Shown here in pieces: positions 1 through 12,861 of a stretch of 64,000 bases of DNA (its first letter is position 1; each line of letters begins with the position of its first letter). The translations under genes were made by a program, and so were the position numbers. The stretch lies in assembly GCA_030015575.1 (NCBI GenBank), contig CM057337.1:341878583-341942582 (forward strand). Reading direction: 5' to 3'. Source of the DNA: Agapanthus africanus (lineage: Eukaryota > Streptophyta > Magnoliopsida > Asparagales > Amaryllidaceae). The notes below the pieces were generated by a model. That model had not been told where the DNA came from. It ran no database searches and saw nothing but the letters and a program-made list of their open reading frames with translations.

Positions 1-2348
1 TCAGTCTCTTTATTAGTAAAGAAAGGATATAATTTTGTATTGATGGATAATGTTTTGAACATTTCCTATATCAAAAGTTGATCGGTTCAGGCACGTTATC
101 TAAAAGCATTGACGTTCTAAATCAAACTACAGTTCCTCGTATACAGAACACACACAAGAGGAAAAGTTCAGAAATGAACGAATTCTTCTTAAGGTATTGT
201 AGACTAGGTCATATCAATGCGACCCGACTAGCTGAAGTTACATTTAGATGCATATTTAAATCAGTTTGAATTTACATCTTGTGAAACTTGCCAGTCATGT
301 CACAAAGATATAACGACACCAGCTCTGTTTACTGGAAACAGAGAAAGAGTTAGTAAACTCTTGGGACTGATACATGATGATGTATGTAAGGTCTCCTGTC
401 TACACATGCCAGGACTGGTTCTTTTTACTTCATTATATTCTCTGATAATCTCTCAAGATTCAGTCATATGTTCCTGTTGAAACATAAGTCCGAACCTTTT
501 GAGGTATTCACAGAATATAAGTTAGAAGTAGAGAACCAATAACCGGGTATAAGTATTATGTCCTATGATGAGATCAGGGAGGAGAATACTTGAGTATGGA
601 ATCCTTGGACTATTCTAAAGGAAAATGAGATTCTCTCTCAGTATTACTCCTCTGCATACACCACAGCACAACGGTGTATCGGGGCGGAGCAATCACACAA
701 TATTAGATATCGTGTGCTCTATGATGAGTATTACTGAGTTACCTATTTCCTTTTGGGTGTTATGCGCTTGAGAAGCTGCATACCTATTGAATTAGGTTCG
801 AATCAAATCACTGCCTACCATTCCATATGAGATATGGTATGGGAAGAGCCTATCTCTTAAGTGAGTTAAGATTTGGGGTTGTCCGGCCTATGTTTAAAGC
901 AAAATCCGGACAAGATCGAGGCAGGATCAGTTCTGTAGAACTGGAAAGGTTCCAGCTATACAAAACTGCAATTGATGATTTGACTGAACCATAAGATTCT
1001 ATAGTTCCCGACGAACCTCAGCCTCTCCGCCAATCTAGTAGGGTTCCTCATCCGCCTGAGAGATACCTCGTTTTCTCGATGACAGTGGGAGCAAGGATTG
1101 CATCACGAGATGATGACCCAACTAGTTTCGAGCAGGCCATCGAGAGTAGGGACTCTGTAAGAATGGCTGGATGCTTAGTGATCTGAGATGGAATCCATCT
1201 ACACCAACAAAGTATGGACTTTGGTTGCTATATCTGAAGGGTTAAATCCCCATCAGGAGCAAGTATATCTTGAGAAGATTACTTGGTGTAGATCGAAAAG
1301 TTGAGACTTTCAAAGCTAGACTTGTTAAAAGTTTGCATCATTGACCAGCTGTGGATAATGATGAAACCTTTTCAAGTACCTATGCTTAAGTCCATCCAGA
1401 TCCTACTTGCCACGGCTACATACCATGACTACGATATCTGGCGGTTGGGTGTCATGACAGCATTTCTAAATGATGTTTTAGAAGAGAGCGTCTGTAAGTA
1501 CACAGCCAGAGGACTTCGTAAACAGTGGGAGCAGCAGAAACGTGTACAAGATGCTTTATAGGATAAAGCAGGCATCGCGGAGTTGGAACGTCTGTTTTGA
1601 TGAATTAGTCAAAGAGTTTGACATCATCAAAATGGTAGATGAACCTTGTATATACAAAAGGTAGTAGGGAGTATGGTGATGATCCTCGTAGAGTACGTGG
1701 ATGACATACTCTTGATAGGGAAGGAGTTTCCTATGCTACGCTCGATCAATCTCCGCTTATCACCATAATTCTCCATATAGGATCAAAGTGATACCTCCTA
1801 AATCCTGAATTTTGGATCTATGAGATAGATCTAATTGGATGTTAGGACTCTCAATAGTTGTAGTGAGACGGTATCAACCGATCCTGGGGAGAATCACTGG
1901 AAGGATTCCAGGGTGATAATGACGACTGAGTGTCAGTCGCAGGCATTGTCTTTACCCTCAGTAAAGGGACGGTATGTTGGAAGAGTTCCAAGCTAGATAC
2001 CGTGACATACTAGACGATAAAGGCTTGATACATCGCTATTTAAGATGCTACCAAAGAGGCTGTTTGGATATATATTGGTTCATAAGATGAACCATGTTCC
2101 TCCCATTGTGTGACAATGGAGTTGTGGCTTATGCCAAGGAACGTCTGTCCCATCAGTTGATCCAGACATATTCTAAGGCAGTGTCACCTGATCATGGAGA
2201 TGCTTGATCTCCAAGGGATCGAGGTTTGGAGAGTAGACTCAGAGGACAACACAGCGGATCCACTCACAAAGGCCTGTTCCCAGAGAGAGACACTTTTATG
2301 GGATGGTTGAGTATGAGATACTACAACCACTGCTACAGATGGCCCTAG
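1..2348 (+). pseudogene. Copia H: decayed pol (integrase, reverse transcriptase, RNase H)
   Basis: This is the plus-strand remnant of a Ty1/copia polyprotein. It can be followed against the intact minus-strand pol at 37614-40919. The window opens just after the protease region. The pre-integrase zinc region (HCRLGH-like) is near 195-225, integrase covers about 300-900, and the reverse transcriptase YVDD box is readable at 1694-1705. The RNase H and C-terminal region ends just before the polypurine tract. Many stops and frameshifts break it, for example the integrase glutamate region near 660-700. The distance from YVDD to the YQADPGE-equivalent at about 1871 is some 216 nt shorter than in the intact copy, so part of the RT thumb is deleted. 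It cannot make a working protein. The 5' part of the element lies left of the window. Confidence 0.9.
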
Positions 2349-2362
2349 TGCAAGTGGGAGAT
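2349..2362 (+). other. Copia H polypurine tract
   Basis: GTGCAAGTGGGAGAT ends directly against the TGTTAG start of the 3' LTR. The same tract precedes the 3' LTRs of copia E (24816-24829) and copia G (minus strand, 37600-37610). It primes plus-strand DNA synthesis in LTR retrotransposons. Confidence 0.85.
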
Positions 2363-4580
2363 TGTTAGTTATATGTATGCCCTAGAGGCCATTACTATAC
2401 ATAGGATTTATATTGTAGTGGATGATAGGACATATATAGGGAGGACTTTCTTGCTCGACATGATAGTATGCTATCTGGTTGATCTTTACCTTAACATGTA
2501 TACTTTCTGTCTCTCTGATTACATGTTGATAAAGCCCATAGGATGTGTGCTCGACTTCCAGGACTATGATGTAGATCATACTAGTGGGGCCTGGGTAGTC
2601 CATGAGTACATCCTTGAATTGTTCCTAGTCGTGGGAATATCGAGACGGGGCATCGATATTCCAGAGTAGACTAGCACATATCTTCTCGACCCATGCGATG
2701 GGCGATGGATGATCCCATATCCATTAGTGTTTGACATCGAAGATGGTATGCGGGTGCTCAGTGGAGACTGGGTACACTGAACGGACTCGCCGAGAACTCC
2801 CAGATGGTATTATACCTCACGTCAGATGGCAGTTCTCTGGTGACACTGGTACAGCTTAGTCTGTTGACCCGAGATCGTCATAGAGTCTTGTGTGTCTCCC
2901 ACTGTGCTTTGATTTCCACCCTACCACGGCTCTACTGAGTCGTGCAAACAGGTGGTTTTTGGGTACAGTCTCGATTCACATGGAGGCAATGAGCGATAGG
3001 AGGGGATTCGTCTCTCCCGGTATTGGGGGTTGATGTTGTGCTATGCTCGACTGGCCATAACAGGAAATCCCTGGCCAGGGTTGCTGTGATATACTGGTAA
3101 GAGTTATCAGTAGTTTCACTAATGTTATGGACCCTACGTCGGCATGACTTATCGAGCTATTGGGGTCTGACGTTTACCACCCTTAGGCAAGATATGTGAC
3201 ATATCAGACGAACAGACCGGACTATACGGTAGTGTTACTGGTCGGATTCGCAGGAGTGTGAGCGGGCTTGCTCGTCGATCTTCTGATCGCTCAATACCCG
3301 GGTGGCCGTTACGTTTGGCAGACCGCTTGCGGCTTGTGGGTGTTTGATATGATCATCATCTGCTGCCGGCGTATTGACGAGTCTTTAGAGTCCTACACAG
3401 AGGTTTCCTGGCTCAAGCGAAACGAAATAGGAGCGCATATGAGATATGTGCGGGACCGAGAATAATGCGTGTATGTGATACCGTATTCCATTCTCGCGAT
3501 CTATGTATCGATTGGTTATATGCGATATAACCTAGTTATCGAATCAAGGATTGATTCGATAAGCCGATACATAGGATACTGGCCGGTTATATGCGACATG
3601 ACCGGATCATTGAATCAAGTGTTGATTTAATGATTTAATGTATAATTATATATTTGATATATTACTTTTCATTAACTAGTATTGGTTCACTTTAAAAGGA
3701 TTTTCTCACTTGAATTGTGCAAGTTGTATATGTGATATATTTCTTTGTGCACATGATTGTATCATGTTTGATGATACATTCTTGTTTGGTTTTGTGTAAA
3801 GTATTAAACCATGGTTAGTTAGTGATTAGGGTTTCATCTAATTCATTTATCTTTTTATTTTATTTATTTCAAAAGAAAAAGAAAATGAGAAATGAATGGT
3901 GGCTATTTTTTTTTTTAGTTGAAGATTCATGTAGCATTGTTTTAGTCACCATTCTTGTCTCATGCCTAACCCTAACCACTCATCTAACCTAAGTTAAGTC
4001 TCTACACTAAACCATGGTCAAAGATATGATAAGTATTGTATTTTCTTTTCTATTTTAATATCAAGTTATCATATCTTCTTCTTTTTCTTCATCTTCTTCA
4101 ACATTGAAGAAAGCTTGCTACTTCAATGGCAAGTCATGAAGTCTAGTGAGAAATCCAAAACTAAAGTTTACCCACTTCCTATTTCTTCATCCTCTACCTC
4201 TTGCCTAGTAGTATAGGGTGTTTCCTTCACAAGTTTTTCTGACTTGGTGAAGTTGGAGCTTGTTCTAGCGATGCCTCGACGTAGATCATCTTCGGCATCG
4301 AACCGACGATCAAGCCCGCCCATTCTTCGATGATGCCGACGCTAGAGCCCAAGACATGATTTGGACAGCGAGGGAACTTCATTGCGGAGCCGTGGAGGTG
4401 GTGGACCGGATCTACAAAGGTTGTATATCCGTTCCCTTAGTTAAAATTGTTAACTAGTTTATGTTTTCGCCTAAATATCTAGTGAACGATCCGTAGTCGG
4501 GTTTGTAGGCACCCGTAAAATTTGATTTGTGAATGTTTGATCACTTGTGAGACTTCACTAGAGTGCCTAGGAACCCTACA
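2363..4580 (+). mobile_element. Copia H 3' LTR (2.2 kb)
   Basis: The LTR starts TGTTAGTTATATGTATGCC after the polypurine tract and ends ...CCTACA. It aligns along its length with the minus-strand copia G LTRs (35367-37599 and 43730-45846), but is clearly diverged. Immediately after 4580 the sequence becomes the interior of a LARD LTR, matching 11817 onward. Copia H therefore inserted into the 5' LTR of LARD A. The open frame at 2373-2669 recurs in other copies of this LTR but has no recognisable domain, and I do not call it a gene. Confidence 0.88.
3536..3562. repeat. LTR hairpin of copia H (11-bp arms)
   Basis: TTATCGAATCA and TGATTCGATAA flank a 5-nt loop. In copia G the same position holds a 12-bp hairpin in which the last A-T pair is replaced by G-C. 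This suggests that the fold, not just the sequence, is kept. Confidence 0.75.
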
Positions 4581-5529
4581 ATTTGAACGTCAACAACAAG
4601 GGTTGTTTGATTGTTTTGCGCGCGTAGGTTATAGTTTCTAGCCTATGAGCGCACCGTGTGTCGTATTGGTTTTCCGAACTCGATTTTAATGCTGTTGCGA
4701 TATGTGTGGATATTGTAGGCACCTTCGTGTGGATTCCGAGATGATGGAGCATGGTGTCATCAACTACGGTGAGTAAGAATCAAGGTGAGTAGATCTATAT
4801 CTGTGGAGGAAGTCGGGTGGATAGCGTATAGCACCCCCGCAAATATTAAATGGAAACTGATCTATAGGATACAGTCGTAGAAACCTAGATTAGGAAGCTA
4901 GGGATATAGTTTAAAAGATAGTTAGTGATAATATTAGTAATTGAATATATATATTGAGATATGAGGAAGTGAATTACGACTTATAGATAGGTATTACAAT
5001 AGATTAAACTTTGAGTTTACCGGAACATGAAACTAGTTTAATAAAGTGGAATGTATATATAAAATTTGACTCGATGTGATTAAAGGAAAACACGATGTGA
5101 TATGATAACTTGATGATATTTTGGTATACGGATACGAGTCGTTATGTGATAATTGATACCTTTGCCGGTCCCATGATCTGAGATTGATACGGATAGGACC
5201 TGAGAGATAGTTATATATATATATATATGAATAATGTTGTGAACTTTGAGAGTTATGTCATACAAGGCGTTAGGTACGTACCCTCTTTGTCTTATAGGTT
5301 ATTAGGATCGCAAATTGATTAATGATGCCGTACGACGATTTACCGTACGTGATGAGTTTAATAGATGATTGATCCATACCCTTGACTAAAGGATGCCGAT
5401 TGATGGATTCACCAACTCCGTCATGTTAGATACGTATACCTTATCGCATTTAGCTGATTATTTACCTTATGCTACATTCATGTTATTCTCATTGCATTGC
5501 ATATACCTGTGTGCTAATACACCGGCACC

Positions 5530-5595
5530 ATTATCGATGATACGTATGTCACACTTACACAGATTTGCTGGCTCACACACTTCTTCATCGATAAT
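5530..5595. repeat. Conserved 66-bp LTR hairpin (LARD A, 5' LTR)
   Basis: Arms ATTATCGATGA and TCATCGATAAT close a loop of about 44 nt. In the other LARD copies the arms read ATTACCGATGATG and CATCATCGGTAAT, so a C-G pair has changed to T-A on both sides. Confidence 0.75.
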
Positions 5596-6191
5596 TGCCA
5601 TGTCACTACACAGTAGAATTACCGCGTCATAATATGACTCCTTGCATAATTACTTGCTATAGTTACATATACACCTTTATACGTTGTTACATTTGACCTT
5701 AGAGAAATTGGGAACCGCAGGATATATTTTAAAACAGGATTCTTTTTAAAAAGCGGTTTTCTATTAATATATGCATATTACCGTTCCATGTTGCATGAAT
5801 TACTGATATGCTTACATTCTGTTATGTCGCATACATCATGCTTTACGATTTTACGCATTGAGATGTGCTGTTTTCATGAGATTTCTGGATTTGAGAACCA
5901 TGGTTATTTCAAAGGAAATTATGTATTGTTTTAAAAACCTGGTTTCTCTTGATATGATATTTCAGTGTGTCCACCATGTATTTTCTCGGTTCTGAGATAA
6001 CATGTTTCACCCGATTCGAGGAGATTTACGTGTCGAAGTTGGACACGGGTTTCATGATATTTCGAGTGTCGGTGTCGGACAATCAGGTTATATGTTTTGG
6101 TGTGTCATTGATGGACACACAAATTCTTGATATCCTCATATTTTTACATGCATATGCTATTACAATGTTTCGAGTGGACTAGATCAATATA

Positions 6192-6285
6192 CATACTGGC
6201 ATTGATTACATTATTGGATGATATCCACATGCATACTGGCATTGATTACATTATTGGATGATATCTACTTGTATACTGGCATTTA
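6192..6285. repeat. Three tandem 40-bp units in LARD A LTR
   Basis: The unit starts (C/T)ATACTGGCATT and recurs at 6192, 6232 and 6272. The 3' LTR of A has the same three units at 13664, 13704 and 13744. LARD LTRs B, C and J do not show it at this place. Confidence 0.75.
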
Positions 6286-7098
6286 TTTATATTTTTGCCA
6301 CACATTTACATACGGTCACCCTAGATATCATAGTATTACCTTCATGATATAGTTGACCTAGGAAATCGTTATTTTATTCGATTTCTACCTGTTGATGTTT
6401 TCTACTCACGAGTTGGCAACTCACCCCCGTTGTGCCACAGTTATTACAGGTTGTCCACATGGATTGGTAGCGGCATCGTTAGTACACAGCTTACTTTTGG
6501 GTGATTTGCTTTAGTAGGTGGTACATATCGGATCGTGCCACTATTGCATTTATTATTCATTTGTATCTAGTAAACTCCATCAATCAAAACTAGTATTTGT
6601 ATATAAAGTAAGACTTAGTGGGACTTGTAGTGCGAGATTTGAGCGATGGGTTTTATATTCGCTTTTTGGGTTGATTTCTTGCTTTATTCATTATCGTTCG
6701 TGTGGATCTTCGCCGTTGGGCGTCGTATACTTGTTTTATTACTTGTGTGGTTGTGAATTGGCCGTTTGGCGAAGAGCTAGCTCCCGCTTGGGGTTGCCTT
6801 TTATATTATCTTGTATTTGTGGTTTTGGATCAAAATATAGAAGGGGGTGTTGCCCAAAGATTTTAAAAGAGGAACATGTTTTGTAATAGTAAGATAAACT
6901 TGCATTTTCATGTTCCCTTTTTCTATGCATGTAAGAAAATATTTTTCTTCATTATACCTTGTTTCAAAACTGCACCTCTTTTATTTCTTTAAAAGGTTTA
7001 GATTTCTAGGTTTCAGCTTACTTTGATTACGTTACGCCTTTAGACGTTGCGTGATTTAAGTGCTGGTCACGAGCTAATATTTCGGGTCGTCACAATGT

Positions 7099-7110
7099 TG
7101 GTATTAGAGC
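7099..7110 (+). other. LARD A primer binding site
   Basis: TGGTATTAGAGC lies 4 nt after the LTR end. It differs by one base from TGGTATCAGAGC, the complement of the plant initiator tRNA-Met 3' end. It marks the start of the internal domain and sets the element's orientation as plus. Confidence 0.8.
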
Positions 7111-9140
7111 TCTAGGTTTAACATTTGTTCAAGTTTAGATTTGACTATGTGGAGTCTAGGGCGTTTATATATATTCGGAACCTAGGCTTGACCTTACGGA
7201 ACTTAGAATTGGGCAGGAGGGTATCAGACCCGAACTTTCGTTACATAGGCTGACCCTGATTGATGGAGTAGGTAGCTTGAGTAGAGTGACGTACCGTACG
7301 TATGTTCCGCGGCATATTTATGATACGATACTCCACTTAAGAAACCTTAAGATGTACATATATTGACATCTTTGATTCTATTTGTTTCCATGATCATACT
7401 CTTATTGATTCCGTTCCTCCTTATGATCATGCATCCATTTTGGGATCTGTTGATTCCTTTCATTCCATTGATTTGGTTTCATCGATACATGCTTGAGGTT
7501 TCTGTCACCATGGTTTGAGCGCAGATTGAGCTGCTGCTAGTGATGCAGTCAGGGCGAGCTCGTTATTGATGAGGACTGACCATCGTGTTTTCTGGTGACA
7601 CGAGAACGTCTTGATTTTGTATTGGTGTTGTGACTTCTTGTTGAGGCGAGTGTCCGGTTTTGCACCGTATGATCGGGCAGTTGATAGAGGCTTACAGTTG
7701 TACGAGGACTGTTGATGTACAGCATACCTCAGAGATTTTGATGTCGTCTACCATGTGGACAGATGACCCAGCTGTTGCTGAGATTGATGAGATGTCACTT
7801 CCAGAGCTTACGAGCTGAGATCGCTGGAGCTTTCAGGCAGAGATACGACAGGTGATAGCTAGTCTATCTTGAGTTAAGATACGAAGGGTATTCACATGTT
7901 CTCAAGGCAAAGTTAAAAAGTTCGAAATGAATGTCAGAAACGCATTTTTCTAAGTTTAAGGTATTCGGAGGAACATGCAAGTAATTCTATGGACCCTCCA
8001 GAAGAATGAAACCCTAACTCGATATGATGACCATGGAACCGCTTTTGAACCTTAGGGTTTGCGGCAGTTTAGCGGTGCAATCAGTGAGGCTTGCGTTTGC
8101 CCTCCTATGGTTGGTCCATAGGTACTGTGGCGTATACTAGATATTATTAAACTGTGCTCAGAGTTGAGCTTTCGGGGAATTATGGGACTTTGAAAAATCG
8201 AACGAAAAGTTTAACGTCATCCAGATATCATGTGATAGGAGACCAGTAAGCTGACCAGCTTCAGATAGAGGATCTCACCCAGATGTGTTGTGAGTTGATC
8301 GAGAACGGAAGAGTATTGAGTATTCCTCCGATGGTATGGACGAGTTTCTAAGGACGTGTTCGGCTAGAGATCTTCTACAGAGTGATGAAGATACCGAGTT
8401 CATGATTTCGAGTACGTCTGAGAGCCTCCAGATTGACGGTAGCCGAGACAATTGCAGTACGCAGATAGCATGACGTGACATCGAAGCAGACGATAATAAA
8501 GACGAGTGGAACAAGAGGTTCGTGCGAGATGTCAACGAGCTGTTGCTAGTCCCCATTGAGATTAGAGATCTGATATGTATAAAAACGCGTGAGATACGAC
8601 CAGTTCTGAGGCTGAGAACGCAGATGTCCAGAAAGCGAGAAGAAGATTAGGCAAGAGTACCAGCCTCCGTATAGTTTGGCAGAGGCAAGATCGGAAGAGA
8701 CCTTGAGCAGGTTCCTTCCAGGACATTGCTGCAATAATATTTGCACACAGGATCAGATGTGCGGCGTATATTCAGAGGACCAGAGGATGACGCCAGTGAC
8801 GTGCTGCTTTACGAGTGGTCATACTAATTGGCCAAGAGACGACCATAAAAGTGCCAGAGCGGAATCGTTTCTGTTAGCACACCTGACTTAACCGATGAGC
8901 CGATGGATTGTGAGATTGGTAATCCACAGAGAAATGAGGACCCAGAGACAGAGGACGCCAGACCATGAGCAGGAGGCAAGCGGATATTCTTGCGCTGCCA
9001 GTTTTGGGCGTACCAATATTTTTCGATATTGTAGGAGGTATACCTCAATGTCATTTGCTGCGATTTGCATTTTGACCCGAGTATCACGCTTATATCGCTT
9101 GGATTTGAGTTTTGATGATGAGTTTTATGATGTCGATTTC

Positions 9141-9880
9141 GTGCACCACTGCTGCACCTACTGGGTCATTACTTTTTCGTGCATAGTTATTGCACTTGAT
9201 ATATGTTTTTATACACCGTTGTGTTGGTTTATGATTTGTGGATATATATTGTACTCGATATTGATTTTGTGCCTTGGCTGCACATGTTTATGATTTCCTG
9301 GATTTCATACGGTTGATTTGAATTTGTGCGTGTGGTACGCACTTGATTTGATTTTGCACTCGGTATAGCTTATTTGTGCTTGCAGTGCATTGATATGTGT
9401 TTTGTGCACGCAGTTGCACACGTTTATGACTTTATACACCTTGGCATACTCGGTGTTACTTTTTACGCATTGGAGTATTGTTTGTATTTCGTGCATTTGA
9501 TACACCAGATTTGTATTTTTGTACATTTGTTACACCAGACTTATATTTTTTGTACATGCTATTGCACTAGATGCTTTTTACGGACCTGACATGTTTGATT
9601 TGGATTTTGCGCATATTAGGCGCTTGGTTTTAGGTTTCATGCATACAGAATGTACTTGATTTAGATTTCATTCGTGCATGATATGAGATGTGATTTTGTA
9701 CATACCGGATGCATACGATTCAGATTTTCGTGCACAATAGATGCCCCAGATATCAATGTCGTGCACACCCATTGCATTAGACAGATGCTTTTGTGCACAC
9801 GCATTGCACTTAGTTTTTCCTTATGCATATTGTGGCACTAGTGTTGGATTTGATTTCCGTGCGCACCAGATGCACGTGAT
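9141..9880. repeat. Degenerate stem-loop array in LARD A
   Basis: Short units recur every 25-60 bases, typically GTGCA, 4-7 nt, TGCAC, followed by a T-rich spacer. Examples lie near 9141 (GTGCA..TGCAC), 9407 (GTGCA..TGCAC) and 9755-9815. The array corresponds in position to 15484-15976 in LARD B and 46405-47850 in LARD C. Confidence 0.7.
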
Positions 9881-10556
9881 TGTTGGATACGCATTTTGAG
9901 GCTGGCTTTGCTTTTGAGCACTTTGTTTTCATGATGGGCACTATATTTTGTAGTAGCCAAACATGACTGATCTGAGAACAGTACCTAAGTATTTTGCATG
10001 CACTAAAAAGTTAACAAGAGGTTTTCAAAAAGGAGCTATAGTCTCACTATTTCCTATGTGTCTGCGAGCGGCACGAACGTTTATAAAGAAAAACCTCTTG
10101 GGATTTTTCAAGACGGCGGAACGTATAATTTGAGCAAAAACATATATAAGTATATTTACTACTTGACAAATGAGCGTCCGCCCCTTGTGCCGGGAGTTAC
10201 GCATCACACGGCAATTTAGGACAGACTTTTCATGTGTTTTATTCAGTTTTGAGATTTTCCCAAAGATGCGTACTATATATGTATTATATTATTTGACTAA
10301 TGTATATTGGATTTCAGATATGGATTTCGAGATATATACCTCCACCGTAACTCCGATGATATACGTGCAAATCTGATGATTTGCGTGACGCTTGACGGAG
10401 TTCGATTTTTGAGTTTTATATTCGTTTTCAGGCGCACGCGATTCGCTAGGACTTTTCTATATCTTCCATGATTTCGGAGCCCCGTCGATTTGAGTTGATT
10501 ATTGAAATGTTTTAGTATTAGGGGGTTTAAATTTAAATTCGGGAAACGAATTCCTT

Positions 10557-10569
10557 TAAGGGGGAAGAT
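10557..10569 (+). other. LARD A polypurine tract
   Basis: TAAGGGGGAAGAT lies directly before the TGTAACATTTC start of the 3' LTR. LARD B (16618-16630) and C (48491-48503) have similar purine runs. Confidence 0.8.
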
Positions 10570-12174
10570 TGTAACATTTCAGAAAATATAAAATAATATT
10601 TTTGGAATTTAATATTAAAATAATATATTTCACGAAAACTACTCGACTTGCGAAATTAGGGTTTTCGTAAAATGGTATAAATATATGCCAATAATTGAAG
10701 ATTAAAACGATTTATTTATTTAAAAATATATTTATCGGATTTGGCATTTTTAAAAGTTTATCAAATGCAATTTGGATAAAACCCGATTAGTGCACTGCTA
10801 ATCGCGATTAGGCCAAATCCGTGTTTCTACAGTTTTCCATGTCTAGTGCACCATGTCATGTTACGTTTGGGTTACATGTTGTTTCCTTGTGTTGTTTTAG
10901 GGTATTATGTGTTTTGGTTTTAATAATAGAAAGAAAAGAAAATGAGAAAGGGTATAAGAGAGAGAGAGAGGGTGAGAATAAGAGAGTGGGAGAGAGATGG
11001 ATACATTATATCCTCATCCCCCCATTTGTTTCACTTTTTTCTCATCACCTTCTTCCTCAAGCTTCCCTCCACCTTCACCCTATGAATTCATCTCAAATCC
11101 ATCATCCAAACCCTAAACCCCTTTGATTAAAATTGATCCCCTCTTCATCCTCTAGACTTTGGACCAAGAAAAGACGGATTTTGATGACTTGGGGCAGCTA
11201 GTGTTTTTCTTAAGTTGCCCAATTGAGGTAAAATTCCCTTCACTTGATTTAGTTTATGTTTTCCTAGCATTCTAATTAGTTAGAATTAGGTTAAGGTGTG
11301 GATTTGTGAACTTCAAAATTCCAAGAGAAGGGTTAGGGTTTGAGTTGTGTTGGGTGATGCCTAGTGACTGTTTACAAGACCCTAGAGATCGATTCTTGAT
11401 CTGGACCAGTGACCAAACCACAAAATATGAACTTTAGATTTGTCTATATCGGGTTTTTATGGATTTAGTGATGGTATTTAGAGATCTGGGATGACCCGGG
11501 GCCTTTGTAAATAAAGTTTCCTTGACCATGAGACGTACAGGCAACCATGAATCATCCCCTGAAACCTGAGCCCTTACCTTCATATTCTGGCCGTAGATTT
11601 ATTCATTGTGTCCGCAAATTCCGGCCACATTTTGGTGAAATTTGATGAAATTTGGTTGGTGAGTCCCTTAGGTAATATCTAGAGCAACCCTATATGCAAA
11701 ATTCCCTAATTTGGCCTAGGGTGAAATCTGAGAGAACATTAGGGTGCTTTTGGTTATGTTTCCCATATTTTGTAAACTTGGGTTTTGTTGTTTGGATTTA
11801 TTTTTGGTTGTTGGGCGTTTGTACGTCAAAAACAAGGGTTGTTTGATTGTTTTGTACGCGTAGGCTATAGGTTCGAACCTATGAGCGCACCATGTGTCGT
11901 ATTGGTTTTCCAAACTCGATTTTAATGCTGTTGCGATATGTGTGGATATTGTAGGCACCTTCATGTGGATTACGATATGATGGAGCATAGAGTCATGGAC
12001 TTCGGCAAGTAAGAATCACGGTGAGTAGATCTATCTCTACTGGGGAAGTCATGTGGATGGCGTATAGCACCGCCGTAAATATTAAATGGAAACCGATATA
12101 TAGGATACAGTCGTAGAAACCTAGATTAGGAAACTTAGGATATAGTTTAAAAGATAGTTAGTGATAATATTAGT

Positions 12175-12180
<6 letters not shown>

Positions 12181-12206
<26 letters not shown>
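12181..12206. repeat. (AT)n microsatellite
   Basis: About 13 AT units lie in the 3' LTR of LARD A. The 5' LTR has only a short run at the same place (about 4943-4952), so the tract has changed length since insertion. Confidence 0.9.
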
Positions 12207-12465
12207 TGAGATATGAGGAAGCGAATTATGACTTATTGATAGGTATTACTCTAGTATAAACTTTGAGTTTAGCGTAACATGAAACTAGTTTAATAAAGTG
12301 GAATGTATATATAAAATTTGACTCGATGTGATGAAAGGAAAACACGATGTGATATGATAACTTGATGATATTTTGGTATACAGATACAAGTCGTTATGTG
12401 ATAATTGATACCTTTCCCGGTCCCATGATCTGAGATTGATACGGATGGGACCTGAGAGATAGGTA

Positions 12466-12498
12466 TGTGTGTGTATGTGTGTGTGTGTGTGTGTGTGT
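12466..12498. repeat. (GT)n microsatellite
   Basis: A GT-rich run lies in the 3' LTR of LARD A. The matching site in the 5' LTR (about 5213-5228) is a TA run. Confidence 0.9.
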
Positions 12499-12795
12499 AT
12501 AATGTTGTGAATCTTGAGAGTTATGCAGGACGAGACGTTAGGTATGTACCCTCTTTGTCTTATAGGTTATTAGGATCCCAAATTGATTAATGACGTCGTA
12601 CAATAATTTACCGTACGTGACGAGTTTAATAGATGATTGATCCATACTCTTGACTAGAGGATGCCGATTGATAGATTCACCGACTCCATCATGTTAGATA
12701 CGTATACCTTATCGCATTTAGCTGATTATTTACCTTATGCTATATTCATGTTATTCTCATTGCATTGCATATACATATGCTAGTACACCTGCACC

Positions 12796-12861
12796 ATTAT
12801 CGATGATGTGTATGTCACACTTACACAGATTTGCTGGCTCACACACTTCTTCATCGATAAT
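12796..12861. repeat. Conserved 66-bp LTR hairpin (LARD A, 3' LTR)
   Basis: Arms ATTATCGATGA and TCATCGATAAT, identical to the 5' LTR copy, enclose a loop beginning TGTGTATGTCACAC. Confidence 0.75.

Larger units (their letters stand above)
4581..7094 (+). mobile_element. LARD A, 5' LTR (3' part only)
   Basis: This segment aligns with 11817-14556, the 3' LTR of the same element, and ends ...TCGTCACA directly before a primer binding site. The first part of the LTR is cut off by the copia H insertion. Relative to the 3' LTR it lacks about 205 bp near 6022, where the 3' LTR has 13291-13495. The missing block is flanked by short GAGGA repeats. It keeps the family landmarks: splice-site-like GGTGAGTAG near 4790, the 66-bp hairpin at 5530-5595, and the GAGTTGGCAACTC motif near 6410. 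Confidence 0.87.
7095..10569 (+). mobile_element. LARD A internal domain (non-coding, 3.5 kb)
   Basis: The whole region between primer site and polypurine tract has only short, non-conserved frames and no gag, protease, integrase, reverse transcriptase or RNase H motifs. It aligns with the internal domains of LARD B (14557-16630), C (34109-35366 and 45879-48503) and J (60699-61323). The order is a leader conserved with C and J (7095-7380), a block around 7980-8140 that is also found in the copia G leader, a diverged middle, and then a long array of short inverted repeats (9141-9880). It depends on proteins made elsewhere; the partner is not visible here. Confidence 0.85.

Noticed and set aside
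2373-2669. LTR frame (MYALEA...RRGID.PE) recurring at 28329-28631 and 37326-37589
   Set aside because: It appears in each copy of one LTR type because the DNA is shared; it is broken in the E and I LTRs and its changes show no coding bias by eye.
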